This document shows, one piece after another, positions 22,881 to 36,300 of a stretch of 64,000 bases of DNA; position 1 is the first letter of the stretch; every line of letters begins with the position of its first letter. The notes beneath the pieces were generated by a model that was given only the letters and a program-made list of their open reading frames with translations, searched no databases and was not told where the DNA came from. Source of the stretch: Apostichopus japonicus (lineage: Eukaryota > Echinodermata > Holothuroidea > Aspidochirotida > Stichopodidae); NCBI RefSeq assembly GCF_037975245.1, contig NC_092563.1, forward strand, positions 28,235,960 through 28,299,959, read 5' to 3'. The position numbers and the translations under genes are program-made.

Positions 22881-25800
22881 TTACCCTTTTAATAATATTT
22901 TATTCTGTTGTTCTTCGAATAGCTTTATCATTTCTGGCAATGAGAGTTCTGCATCCAAAATCTGAAAAAAAAAAAAGATTAGAAAAATTCATTAATTCAA
23001 CAAATGAATTACCTAACAGCTAATGAGTCAATAACTGGGTTTGCAGGCCAACTTGAGAATTTCCCCTTGAAATTCCATTTAAGAAAAAAACAAAACATTC
23101 TTTTCAGTGACAAAAGACCATGGAAACCATTCAAAATCTGATAAAATATGGTTTTTGGAATATAGCTGGTAACCTTTTCATACTGACTCATTCCATTCCT
23201 CTACAATTCGTTGTTCTCTGAATTTTTCTGATACAGTAGAGACATTTTAACAGAATTTTCTCTTTTTTATTGGGGGGGGGGGGGGAGTGGAGAGGTGGGT
23301 GCCTGTTTTATTCCTTACCAACTGTAAGACTGACAGTGAAAAAAAAAAATTATATTGGAGAGAAAATGGAGAAAAGAAAAGTGCCAATGTTTTCCAAAAG
23401 CTATTTATAGAATCAAGGAAAACAAACAAATATGTGGAAAAACATGATGCATGTCACATGCCAATAATATCATTATTCTTTTTGAGTTATATCCAGTTAT
23501 CTACACCAGTGACAGTGACGTCAAACTAATTTCCTGGCATTTTGTTAACCGATTGTCGGGTGACTTTTCCCCGGCAAATTGCTTTCAGTTAGCAACTTGC
23601 CAAGTGCGTCAATTGGCCTTTGTTTCTTTCCCTCATTAACAAAAACAAAAGCGCCATGCCTGTTGATTACAGACAGATCAAGCTAATAAGGAAAGAAACT
23701 TTTGCATATGTAAATATCCTTAAAAAAACATGTTTGTTTGTTTGTGTTTGGCCACAACTTTTGAAGCAATATCAAAAATGTTTTCAATTAATTAAAGGAA
23801 TCTTCTATAATACATCGTTTCATTTATTCTGCTCTGGGAGCTTTTTCAATTTCATTTCAAAAGTGTATGAAAAAAAAAACCAAAGCAGGAAAATGCCATG
23901 AAAATCAGGACATTCAAGGAGTAAATTTATTTTTGTAGCTATACCTCAGCTTCTGGACAAGTGCCAAACAATGTTTTAGACAGAAACGGCTCAAAAACGA
24001 AAAAAACAAAATTGTAGACATTTGGAAATCTGTGGTTTAGAGTAAAGGGTAGGGGGGAGGGAGTGATTTCAATTGACATGTTTCAACAAGTGTGAGGCCT
24101 TAAATATGTCAAAACATGATTCCATCAATAGTTTCAGCCTGACTTTCAGGTTTCTAGCCTTCTAGGTCATTAACTATTATCATACCTATTGTTGTGTAGA
24201 AGGGGAATGGGGTAGATGAATGGCACGGACTACACCAAATTCCCACCAAGTTAGCGTGATAGTGTTTTTAATCCAGTAGAGTTAACAGCTAGGCATATAC
24301 AATAGACGATTAAACAGTAATACATTTCTGATAGCTGAGCATAAGGCAGATTGTTTTAGAGTTGCTGCGTTAAGTTGTTAATTTGGGATATTCTGCATGT
24401 TTAACCACACGTCTACGATTCAGTTCACTTTTAGCTTTACTACTAACATGTAGTGATACCAAAAAACATGAATTTTGCATTTATAAAAGGTATAACAAAG
24501 TCCAAGATTTACCAAGTTAATCACATATCGTATGCTATACCTTATAGTCAATAGACTGCACATTATATCTCAACAATAGAACAAGCCATGGAAGATGGGA
24601 TCAACGTGCTTTGTTTGACATGCACTCTATCATACCAAACAAAGCATGTTGATCCCATCTCCACGGCTTGTTCTATTGTTGAGATATAAATCTCAAGACT
24701 TTTCTTAGCCAACCCCCCCTCCCACCCCTCCTCTTTGAAGAAATGAAGCTGAAACTTACAATGACTGGAGCTGGGATGCTAAATTTCGTCTTCTTAATCA
24801 GCCACTCCTCGTAACGGTCGTGAATTTCTTGCAAATATTCTAGGGGAATGCCCAATTCTTCCTTCCTACAGCGTTGCTTGATCCTCTGGTGGCAAACCTC
24901 GGGAGTTGATTGAAGGTATACTAGAAAACAAGACCAGATTGAATTTTGAAGTTTTGAAGAGTCCTTGAAGATGTACATAATTAAACTAATTACTAAAAAC
25001 TGAAGTAATACCTTTGGCCTGACACCAATATATACCATTAAACAGTCACAAAAAATTAACACCCCAGGGCCAAACGTCTGACCGTAATAACAATCAATTA
25101 CTGTAGGGAACTGTACGATGACTCTGAAAAGTTCTCTTTTAATTTTCATAACGATAAGTTTAGTATGAGAACACTTACCAATCTGGTCTAGATGAACATC
25201 TGAATTCTTGAGCAGCCATTGGAACCATTCATCTAAAACAGTGTATTCAGCGTCTGCTATCCTCTTGCTGTTTGATTGGTAAAAACAGAGAGACGGAGTA
25301 TTAAATTTTTATTAAATTATTATAAATACTTATAAGTACATATTGCTCTATAGTCAGTATTATAAGTTTCTGTCAGAAAAACAGTAAAAAATGTTGGAAA
25401 ATTTCAAGATTCCCTGATTTTCAACTTTGGAATCAAATATTTAGCCTAACGGTAACAAGTTTTGCAAAGTGTTCTACATGAGAAAAAAAAGAGCAGACAG
25501 TCACTGTGGAAGTTATAAGGAAATGAAAGAGCAAAATAAGTATTGGGGGCTAGATTGGGATTCGGAGTACAGTAAATTTGTACTGTAACTTTGTAACTTA
25601 ATTATACCTTTCACATATAAGTTTAAACGCTGGTAGAAAATGGGGTACAAATTCTTGCATGTTTAGACATCCTAATGTTAATCTAGCAGCTAAGTACTGA
25701 ATGTGATGTATAATAACCCACAAAGCAAGTCCTATTTTAAACACACTAACAAGACATTAAGGTGTGGGGAGGGGTATTGGAGCAATTAGATACCCAGCAG

Positions 25801-28156
25801 TCTGGTCCACCCCTCCTCCCAAGGAAAAGATAAATTTCTACAACCCTTGGCAGGCCGGATGTTCAAGGTCACCGTATGGCTTTTGTTAGGATGAAATTTG
25901 ACAAACAGAGTAAGAATAACTAGATATCCTCATATTATTAAATATCAATTAACATCTTTTTAATTACTGATAAGCCAATATCCCTCCCCCCGGTATCTTC
26001 ATCCCCCCCCTCTTCCTTGATGCCATCATGTTTAACAGGACAGAGAAGTCGGTTGACTTACTTTACTGCCATATTCTCAACGAAACAGTATCTTGCACTC
26101 TGTATAGACCTTTCCAGGAGTTTGATTGGTCGTGTGTGTGGCAGGATGTGTTGATTCAACATCGTCAGTTGTACATAGGACTGGAAGGTGAATGCCCACC
26201 TCACTGGATCTTCATACATCAGACCCTGTATCAATAATAATTATTAATATCAATATTAATATCAATAATAATAATTATCGATCATAATAATAATTATTAT
26301 TGATATTGATATCAATAATACGTATATGATTATTATTGTTATTATGTTATCAACATTCAAAAAGAACTACTGTACACGTGTATAGTTGGTATATACTTAA
26401 TGGTTGGAACTTAAAGGACAATGTATAATGAAATAACACATTTCATGAGTTGTCGTGAGTTTTCGTCCACTGATCTGAAGTGACTCGTTTTCTTAAAGGA
26501 CGATCGAACTGTACTTGAAAATAAATTTTGTAATAGAACTATTTATTACGATGGCTTAATAGGGACAGAGGAATAAAAAAAAAAATTTGAGATAAAACGT
26601 CAAACTTTTGAGACTTGGGGCACTTAATTTTTTTCCCTATGTCCCTAGTAAGCCACCGTAATTTATAGCTTGTACAGCAGTATTCGTAACATATATAAAC
26701 ATGTGGTCCTAGACTGTATTGCTCCTGTCAAGAGTGCCGAGACACAAACCCTCCAATTGTCAGTTGCTTATCGGCTTCACTGGGTCACTTCACTGGGTCG
26801 AAGTTCAACGTGAACAATCAATATCTTCAAGTTTAAATTTTGTTTGGTTTCATTCCAATCATTGTTTTAAACACAGCCAGATTCCTCCACTTTAATTACA
26901 GGCATCTAGATGCAATCAAAATACAAGTGTCACTGACTTGGAAAGCTTTCCAAATGACAACAAAATGTCAGTGCACTCCTCCACTGTGTAAATTTCCTTG
27001 TAATTTAACATTTCTTAAAACATGAGTCGATCACCACAATATGGAGGAAGACAACCGAAAACCTGACAAAAGGTATAACTTACCAATAAATTATGTCCCC
27101 TGCAATTCTTCCAGTCGTCTACCGGTTCCACGTTGACTTGGACGTCATCCCGTTGTGCCAGGTAGTTTAACAAGGTGGTTTTCCCAGAGCCGATGTTACC
27201 CTCTACTGATATCTGGGGACATAGAAGGTGAATGTCAAGAATAAACACTGCAGAAACAGCTCAAAGTCAATATACATAAATCCTTTGCCGATCAATTTTA
27301 TTGAGCTCCAGATGATCAAAAGTAAAATGACTTGAAAATGATAATAATTGGTTACTTGTTGCACACCTGTTGGGGAAAACACAACATTTCACAAAATCTT
27401 CTTAACATCTGGAGGAAAATGGAGAAAGATGCAACAAACTAACGACAATCCAGAGGTAACACTGTGGGATGTTGACCAATCACAAGGCGGGAAACTTTGA
27501 CTAGATGTATTGTTTATTCAGTTCAGTTTCACCAAAAAATTTAAAAAAAAAAAATGTTCAGCTTTGAAAACAGGCCTTAGTTCAGTTCTCTAAGATACAG
27601 TTTACCTCTTTCTCTTCAATTTCACATGAATGTTGCACATATGAATAAAGCTGAAAAGCTCCATTTTGGTAATGTCTATTATTTTTGATTGGATGCTTGC
27701 TTTTGACAAGTGTAAGAGTGTCAGCTGCCATGAGTTGTTGTGGTAGATGGGCCACAATACCAACAATAACCGTGACAAGACAAGATGGACTAAAAAGGCC
27801 TGAAAAAGTACTGATAAGCTTAAAGGGTGTGAAGACTCACGCAAAAAGAAACGTCCTCAATGCCTTTAATAATGTACTACTCACAGTAACTCGTCTCTGT
27901 TGCTTTTGTAAAGATGGCATTGAGATGCCATTAGGTATGGAAACAACATAATTTTCTTTGTCCTCCTGGTGAGCAGATGCAGTTAGAGATAATTTCTTCA
28001 GGGTGCCAGGGTGCTGGTTAATTTTCGACTTGAGAATCACTCTCTGGGGGCTTAAGAACTTGCTGTGAATGGCATCGTGGGACACAGACTTTCTTCGAAA
28101 GAATCTGAGAGAGGAAAACACTGAAATATTGAATGTCTCTGCTGAAGAATCAAAGC
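22881..28156 (-). CDS. TK2: Deoxynucleoside kinase, TK2/dNK family (first exon not placed)
   Basis: Six exons on the minus strand join in frame: 27885-28156, 27084-27212, 26062-26225, 25179-25267, 24760-24920 and 22881-22961, about 298 residues plus an unplaced start. The enzyme phosphorylates deoxynucleosides in the salvage pathway; TK2 works in mitochondria. Visible motifs are the P-loop EGNIGSGKTT, the EPVDDW segment with the likely catalytic Glu, LERSIQSARYCFVEN (the ERS motif), and the arginine-rich lid KQRCRKEE followed by PLEYLQEIH and EEWLI, all in TK2/dNK order. The 5'-most exon opens with a 3' splice site in phase 1. Its protein is Ser/Arg-rich and basic, compatible with a mitochondrial presequence. 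A weak candidate for the first exon is a short frame near 30572-30631 that would join in phase, through a poor donor. Both TK2 and a broader-specificity dNK remain possible. Confidence 0.92.
24563..24689. repeat. 127-nt near-perfect hairpin
   Basis: Arms at 24563-24617 and 24636-24689 are reverse complements over about 54 bp with roughly three differences, separated by an 18-nt loop. It lies in the last intron of the kinase gene. It could be a small MITE made almost entirely of TIR, or a hairpin RNA source. Confidence 0.85.
26225..26345. repeat. A/T-rich palindromic low-complexity tract
   Basis: Runs of aataat, attatt and atatca words form local inverted repeats directly next to the 3' splice site of a kinase exon (boundary at 26225/26226). 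Confidence 0.75.
26539..26668. mobile_element. Small MITE-like inverted repeat
   Basis: The left end ctatttattacgatggctt pairs with the right end, reverse-complemented ctataaattacggtggctt, and both continue into TAGGGACA. The arms are about 29 bp and the whole element 130 bp. It lies in an intron of the kinase gene. Confidence 0.65.
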
Positions 28157-28670
28157 CTGAAATAATACAGATATGGAAATACAATTAACTTAGTATTGTG
28201 CCAATAAATTCTTGGCAGCAAGACTATGCTCAGCTCCTTATGACCTTTTGGGCTTGCAATGTGCTTGTTAAAAGAAAATATCAAACATTTATTTAAAGCA
28301 CTTCAAGGCTTAAACAACAGATATATGTTATTGAATGAAATTATATTTTTTAAATTGACCAAATTTGTGTACCTGTACATCTGTATCTGGAGATCAGTGC
28401 CTGAAACTTGGAGATTTTATAATTCTTTTATCTTTTATAAATCTTTTATCATTTTTTTATCTTATTCTTAAAATCTTTTATAAATCAAATCGACCAAACT
28501 CATCTTAGGCAATGTAATTCTTGGCTGTTTCTTTTAATTATGGTAACTCAAGCTGATGTAAGCGTGAGTATGGCAGTAGAACCCCTGAGGGACCATACTG
28601 GAAAGTACTTTGACCATACGCAAAGAAATACGCCAAGGTGGATGTGGTTTTGTTCTGTATTTGTATGCCA

Positions 28671-28790
28671 CACTATCTAAGCGGGCGCCACCATCGGTTG
28701 GCGCGGAGCGTACCCCAAAATTTTGGTCAATAATGCCTCCCAGATCGCAGGAAATGGCACTTCCCGGACCATATAACTTTCATCTGTAAT
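28671..28790. repeat. Dispersed repeat related to 41835-41950
   Basis: The segment with gcgccaccatcggttggcg and 'gcggagcgtac' is clearly similar to 41850-41880, and both continue into a related 'gcaggaaatggcacttccc' stretch. It is a fragment of an interspersed element without visible coding sequence. Confidence 0.65.
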
Positions 28791-29712
28791 TGTTTATTTG
28801 GAGGTTTCATGTAATGAAAATTTGGCACTGGGATGAAAAGAAGACCGAAGAAATGAATGGATTTTTTTTTCAATTTATTTTCACATGGTGCATGCTGTGG
28901 GGAAATGTTTAGTTCAGTGCAACCACGGAATTCTCCATGGAACAGAGCCTAATGCTGCTCGACGGGAATATAGCTATCATGTTAGGCTACAGACATGGTT
29001 ATTGTTAGGTAACAGGTGTTGTCTGCTGCTCTTAGCACGCATACACATTTACGTACTAGTTGAGTGAAATCATGCCCAATAGGGATAGTAATATATTAGT
29101 ACCACCCTGGAACACATCACATGACCCTCCATGCATGGTACGCGCATACGCGCGCTTTTACTGTGTGTTAGTTTCTCCAGATTTATTAAACTCATGGTAT
29201 GAACCATGTTGCGTCACTTGCACTGTTGCGGCTGAATTTTCCTCCACGCTTACGCAATATGCCACGCCAACCGTCGTACTTTTCCCTGGGGCAGTAATGC
29301 ACGCCGTACGCAAATTTATTGGCGTACATTTCCATATGCCAAAGATCTTTGTGTGAAAGGTCGTACTTTCCAATATGGCTGAGGGATGGCTGGTATGACA
29401 TCGAAAAAACATTGCTGAGACTCAAGGTCCAATTGATTTAAAGCAAGGGAGATTCTAACACCGTAAATACAAATTGCCATCCCTAATATACCAGAGATAA
29501 GGTAAAACTTAAAGGCTTGACCAACAATGTAAAATTAATACAGAATGATTTTGTGGTTTAACAGAACCCAATGTTAACAGAATGAGAACATAACAGAAAG
29601 TTTGAAACAAAAATAATGCTTACAAAAAACTGTGGCTCTGCATAACACAATGGCATGGGCAAATGGTGAATCACTTTAGGCTAACTTACGCATAACTATA
29701 AATACTACAAAG

Positions 29713-29935
29713 TGGCTATTTTTACGACCAGGAGTAACAATAATTTCCGGTTACGCATGGGCAGTTGCTTTAAATTTTTACGACCAGGAGTACCAATAAT
29801 TTCCGGTTAGGGTTTAGGGTTACCCCTATACTGCATGCGCAGTTGCTTTATTTACTTTACTGCACATGCAATAATTCGCCGATGTCGTAAGAATAGTTTA
29901 TAAATAATTGATACTCCTGGTCGTAAGAATAGCCA
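29713..29935. mobile_element. Short TIR element (MITE) of about 223 bp
   Basis: Both ends read TGGCTATTyTTACGACCAGG inward from the edges. An internal direct copy of the 'acgaccaggagta' stretch begins at about 29779. No coding capacity. It sits upstream of the kinase gene. Confidence 0.7.
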
Positions 29936-31029
29936 TGGCCTAAATACTATATTTACTAACTAGTAACAAGATGATTTTCTCCACATTCCTTAAATTAAAA
30001 GTGAAATATTACACCCAGCCCAATTATGACTGCAAATTATAATATAACATCAAAATTGGCTGGGAGATTTGGCTATGTCTGGCAAATAAACTTGGTAGAA
30101 TGTGAGATTGAAATTAAAGCCAGGAGAGTTGGCAGGTAGCTTAGGCTATGTTATTCTTAGGCCTTGCCAACCTACGCTGGGGTAATGTAGGATTATGTAG
30201 CAATATTACTATTAGGTTTTACTTGGCCTAACTTTGGTTATTATAAAAAATATGGTAGTTGGTACGCTAGTGCTGAAAGGTTAGCCGTCAACTAATGTTA
30301 GGCTTAGCATTAGGCCCAACTCAGAACATTGATATAGGCGCTCCCAAAGTTGGGGTCGCTTGCGACTGAATTAAGCCAGTACTTTTGCGACAAGTGTTCA
30401 AAAAATGCAGAAGAGGGAAATTCTTAGTTGTGCTACTCAAGTTATGGCACATATTTTCCCATGTATACATGAATTTTTCCAACCTTCTATCATTATTCCT
30501 TTGTGCTGCGCCAACTTCGATAAAACGTGTAAAATTGGATGAAAACGGCATTGTTGAATGAAGTCTGCACCAGGACTGGACGCAGTAGGACCAACAGACG
30601 GTAGAGGCGGTTTGAGTGCCCCGCCAAGCATTCGCTGACCTCATTTGTTCGATTTTCCCGCGTTACGGTTGTAAAAGGGCCAGACAATGCTTTAGGTACC
30701 CAACTTATCATAGATGACGTAATGTATTCAAGTACAGTAGTACAGTAATAGATGACAAAGCGGTAACGATAATTTTGTACGGAAGCCGATAGATAATATT
30801 TATGGGCGGCCATTACCGCAAAAACAAAATATAAAAATTAATTTATTAAATTACACCACAAATAATTTTAACATGAAAAAAAATAAAATTTCTCCATCAA
30901 AAATATATTAACTCCATCAAAATAAATTTACTCCGTCAAAATAAATTTACTAACTCACATCAAAAATTAATTTTCTTCATCAAAAAAAAATTTACTCTGT
31001 GTCAGAACTAATTTCACCCTGCACGTATT

Positions 31030-33233
31030 AAATCTTCACTAAGTCATAAAATAAAGGTGTCTGTTTCTGTAAATAGATGACATAGTTAACTGTTTCGATA
31101 TAAACTCATCCTAGCTGCATCCCGTCAAGAACAAACAAATGTTCCAAGATTGTCATCCTTGACATATTAGGTTTGTCACACTACATTCATACAATCAACC
31201 GTGTAGTCTTTTTTTCCCTTTTTCTTGGCAATGGAAATAATAGACGTTTGTCCACATTAGCCAACATCTCTTGTTCAGTTCCATCTATATGAATAGGTAT
31301 GATAAATTAAACAAAGATATTTGTATCTCCCTGAGTAGTATGAAGTGTTTAAATTATTTGTGTACATCATTATTAGTATTGGAGAACTTCAATATAAAGT
31401 CTCTTTTGGGACTTAATTGTTGTCTGCTTAATCTTTTATGACACTACCTAACTTACCGTTACGCTAGCAGTTCTTCTTTGTAGCACCTTTGGAGCACAAT
31501 TGTACATGGCAGAAAGAGAAATGACACCTACATTTCTCTGGAATGAGTGTATCGGGTGATCTCAGGGCCCTGGTCTAGGTTCACGAACGAAGCTAATGCA
31601 TTTTCACATTCCTTTTCCCCTCTCATAGAGAGTTTAAAGCACAAAATACATGTGTGAGAGAGTAACTGAAATTCTATGGAATTTACTTCTTTTGGTGGGT
31701 GGGGGAAGGGAGTTGGGGCATGGGAGGAGGGGTGGATTGGCAGAAAGTGAAGCCAAAAAGTTGTTGGAATTTTTTATATTTCTCATTCTCCCGGAAGAAC
31801 TCTATAAAGTACATGGCAGAAAGAGGAGTTTAATTTCTGTGGAAGGTATTGCAAGCTTTCAGATGGTAGTTTCTCGTAGCTATTTTAATATAAATACATA
31901 ATTACATTCTAGAGATCCACTTAAGTTATTGGAATGTATTTCAAAGCACAGCATCTGTGGGGGTCCAGGAGGCAAAGCATTTTATTAGGCTAATGTTGCC
32001 CAAATAAAAGAAATGTGGACATAAGTTTTCAGTATTACCGCAGCCAGCTGAGAAGGGGGAGGGTTGTGGTGGGGGGGGGCAAGCATCTTCATTGGGACTC
32101 ATGGATATCAAGTAAGTTCTTCTTCAAGTTGTCACAGTGTGTTAAAAGAAAGAAAGAAAACTCTTTTTCTTGTTCATTTTTTCATATGAATATGATCATA
32201 TTATTGACATAACATTTCAAAGAAAGCCAAGCAGTTAATAACGGGTGCAACACACTAGAATGAAACTACACAAATTTCTACATTAAAAAAACTTTTGATG
32301 ACAGTTTTCTTTTATCTACATTATATACAAATATATCTTTATAAATGTAAACATGAAACAGAAATGAAGAAAATCTAGTATAAAAAAAATAAAAAATAAA
32401 ATAAAAAAATAAAAATCCTAAATGAGTTAACTGAATCAAACTCAATTAAAATCAAAGATTTTTCTATCTCAGTCTGAGTTGAGCATAAACATCACAATTT
32501 CAGAATCTGTAGGCCTATTGGCATTTGGAACTACATCTGACTCATGAACAGCTCTGGCTTTGAGGAAATAGTTAAGTAATATTAATGATCAATAAATCAA
32601 TCCATAAATGGTATGAATTAATATTGCATACATGATCCTTATACCATTAACCAGTTGGAATGTTTTTGTCATTGTCCTTTCATGTCATGATATAGAGCAC
32701 TCGTACTGACAGTATGAACTGTATGAATATCATGGTTTTATCAGGCAGAGGTTAGGATCTGTTCACACTGCCAGTACAAGCTTTGATGCAAAGCATGATG
32801 TGGTAAGGACGTTGTCCTAGTTGGCTGATACCAAAAAGCATGCATATGCATGAGATAGCAGGTGAGCACATACAAGCACATTCAATCAAATGTGATGAAA
32901 ATACTTGAGAATATTACTAGAAACCATTTTGGGAAAACAATGAAAGATACAAAGATGTTGAGCAAAATAGTACTCGAGACGTAGATATAACTGTACATTC
33001 TTCTATCATTGCATGTGCAGAGTTGAAGACAGAAGACAATATTTGCATTTAAATATTCACAATTAACAACATGAAAGGATGAAACTCATGGAGCAACCTC
33101 AAGACATTGATTTAATTTAGATGGAGCGAGGGAAGGAGGAGAGGTGATTGGGAGAAGTCTTCATGTACATACAGTTAACTATGTCATCTATTTACAGAAA
33201 AAGACACCTTTATTTTCTGACTTAGTGAAGATT
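31030..33233. repeat. Inverted repeat with 63-bp arms about 2.1 kb apart
   Basis: Arms at 31030-31092 and 33171-33233 are reverse complements with about two or three mismatches. The right arm lies just downstream of the stop codon of the minus-strand IRF-like gene and contains, in the minus sense, an AATAAA at 33209-33214. This may be a TIR element of about 2.2 kb, although I see no coding frame in the interior. The rest of 28.2-33.3 kb is non-coding as far as I can see. Confidence 0.65.
33209..33214 (-). terminator. Candidate poly(A) signal of IRF-like gene A
   Basis: AATAAA in the minus sense, about 150 nt after the stop codon at 33365. It lies within the right arm of the long inverted repeat, so the repeat may supply the 3' end of the transcript. 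Confidence 0.45.
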
Positions 33234-33364
33234 TCCTTATTTCTGGATTAGGGTGTTACAGTGGGACAGGGAAGGGGGGGGGGGGAGGAATTCTCCTCTC
33301 TCTTTTGTTATGCTGTTGATCAAAACCACCGATCATGCTGTACTATGAAATGAACCATCTATAT

Positions 33365-36300
33365 CTATTGTTCCATTATTTCTACTTTGTTCAATTCATC
33401 AGAATCTACTGCAGAAATTTGTATGAGGCCACTATAACTATTAACAGATGCAAGATTGTTGGCTGAAGGATGGCAAAGTCCATCCCACAGTTCACGGGCC
33501 AAACTTGGGGTCAGTTTTGCCCATACCAGGGTCTTATTTAATGGTACTGTCCCTGGACACCACTTTTGAGCAAAGGTAAAGTATATCGTTGGATTCATGT
33601 GGTGTGCAAATTGACGATTCGACTCATTTGCTGCAAGGGCGGGACTTGATTCGATTACATGTAAATAGCCATGCATTAGTGTTTTTGAATACGAAACACC
33701 GTTGAAAATCATCGTTTCCTGACACCTCGGGAGTTCCAATGATGTGTCCACACCTGTTTCAACACTGGTGTAGAATATTTTGGCCTTTGATCTCCGTGTG
33801 GCATAGATGCAACCCTGGTGACATCTTATCTGCAATCTGTGAAGAGAACAACACAAAATGTCTGTAATGTCAACAAAAATGCTACATCCAAGGTAAAATA
33901 TATACATGATATATATGATAAGTAATTTGACTACGACAAAAAAAATTTCAATGTTATTACCATACTCTATCATCGTTAATCAAAAAATATTGCTAATACA
34001 TGTTTCAAATATAAACCAAAAAGCTATTTATCTCAGGATTTCTTGCCATACAAGTTGCTCAAAGCTTAAAATAACTATCTCAGTAATGTAGAGCAAGTGA
34101 GTTAACATTTGTTCAAGATTTAAACCAGGACTAGAAAAGATTTATTTTTTGTAGCAATCCCTTGTCACTGGGCATCCCCCATGCCATTCAATCACAAATA
34201 TTTTACAGTATACAGAATTTTTAACCAATATGTTTCAATATCCAGAAAGAACCGTCTTCCCCTGTGAAAATATAGACACATTTTTACCCATTTTGAGCTA
34301 AAAAATCCATTCAATGATTGTTTAGAGTTACATAACATTGATTATACACTGTGAAATATTTTTGAGAAAATGGCAAAATTTGTCCCCATCTGAGATATTC
34401 TTTTGCCCACCCCCCCTTTTGGGGTTATCATATTTAAAGAATTTCAGACTTTGATGCCTATTGATTTCCTGTGACCTTTGACCTCTACCAATTTCAATAG
34501 GGCTCTTGTACTCAACAAGATGAATATGCATACCATGTATGAAATTCAACAAAGATGTACTTATTGAGTTATCTTGTTCACAAAGTTTTCAGGCTTTGAC
34601 CTCTGTTGACCCAAATGACCGTTGAACTTCACAGAAAACAAAAGACCTTATTGTACTCGATAAGATGGATCAACACACAAAGTATGAAGTAAATCCACCA
34701 TCAACATTTTAGGTTGATGTGTTTATAAGAAAGTGTCACAAGCACCAACACACGCCATCACTATCGCAAAGATTCCTTTCGCCTCCTGCAAGGAATAACA
34801 AAAATTTACCAAGAAAACCTTTTACTTACCCGCCTTGCATATTTTCAAGAATGTTTCTAATATTTTTCTTCTCTTTAGGATTCAGTGATAGGTCATCATT
34901 TGCTTTTTCTGCTTGAGGTAGGGGTGGAAAACGGATGAAATGATAGCCCTGTGGGATGTCCCTTGGAACTTTCTCATGAAAGAGAAGAATCCCACCCGGA
35001 AGAGAGACGTCATACTCCTTCTCGATGGTATGTTTTGATGAAAGGTAACTCACCATCAGCTTCATTTTACAAGCTGGCAGAAGAAAAAAATAACTCAATT
35101 ATGTTCAACAAAGTTTTCACAACTTCCAAGAAGATTGTCAGATGTCTCTCTGCAGTATTATTGAGAAAACATAGTCTCTTGGTCTGAGGCTGCCAAGAAT
35201 AATGTCTACAACAGTAACTGGTATTGTAAGAACTGTGTAACATTGAATTCAACCCCCTTGACAAAAAAGACATATTGGAAGAAGAGCTCACCAGATGGTA
35301 AACCATTGTTTGGATCAGCTGCAGCATTAATTCTAGAAGCAGAAGAATCATCGTTTCTAGAAGGTGCCACATCATTCGTTTCTGGACGATGAATTGTTGG
35401 CGATGGTTCCATGACAGGATTCATAGAAGATGGATTATCTGCAGCTCCTGATAAAAAAAAACAAAAACAAAGATAATGAATCCTTGTTATTGTTTTCATT
35501 GCAAAATCATATCAAATTTTAACTGTCAGGATTACACAATATCTTTCGCACCTTTGCTTCAACGGCTCATGCAAACGTTCTCTTTTTTTCTGGTTCCTGT
35601 ATTAATGTTAACTGATCTCAGTCATACCTGATCTGTGAGACTATAAAAAACATTAACAAAGTTTCACCCCAAAAAGCTTGGATCTTTTCACTGTAAGAGA
35701 TTGAACTCTGTACAATCAATTCAAGGTTTTGCTACAATCTTCTTGTCTTTGCAAAAGTACAACAAGAGAAATATACCAGGGTTTTGCTACAACTAACAAC
35801 TAATTGTACTATTGTATAAACACATCAATTAGGTCACCTGGCTTAGACAATTAACTCTCATAGCATCCTGGAAAACAACTCATTTTAATGTTTCTTAAGC
35901 AGTTAAGTACTATGACTGTAATTAATATTGGAGTAACCTTCTTTACTTTCACTTGCCTAAGTGCCCAGAATCAGGTGACATAACAGGCATTTGATGAGCA
36001 GGCTGAGAATCAACGTTGAAGTCTCCTGAGGATATCCTTAGTTGCGGCAACGGAGCATTGTCACCTTCCATCCGTATTTGATCGAGGATCTGTGGAATCT
36101 CGGTATCTTCCGAACTCAGTGAAATGCTGGCTGAACTCTATACAATATAGAACAAACCATATAGAATATAAACTGTAGGAATATCGATTAATTGGGCTGT
36201 GATTCTGTTTCCCACAATTCTCTGTTTCCCTTATACATTTTATTTTCAGTTCTCTGATTTTATGAAGTCAGCTATTCATCCTTTTGCAAATGTTATGTTC

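Noticed and set aside
24673-25149. 158-codon continuous minus-strand frame taken as one gene
   Set aside because: Only 24760-24920 is the kinase exon; the rest reads through introns on both sides, shown by a 3' splice site at 24920 and donor at 24760.
33365-33973. 202-codon frame with a Met start at 33973
   Set aside because: The first 45 codons are intron; the exon begins at 33836 after a clear 3' splice site and joins in phase to 34830-35073.
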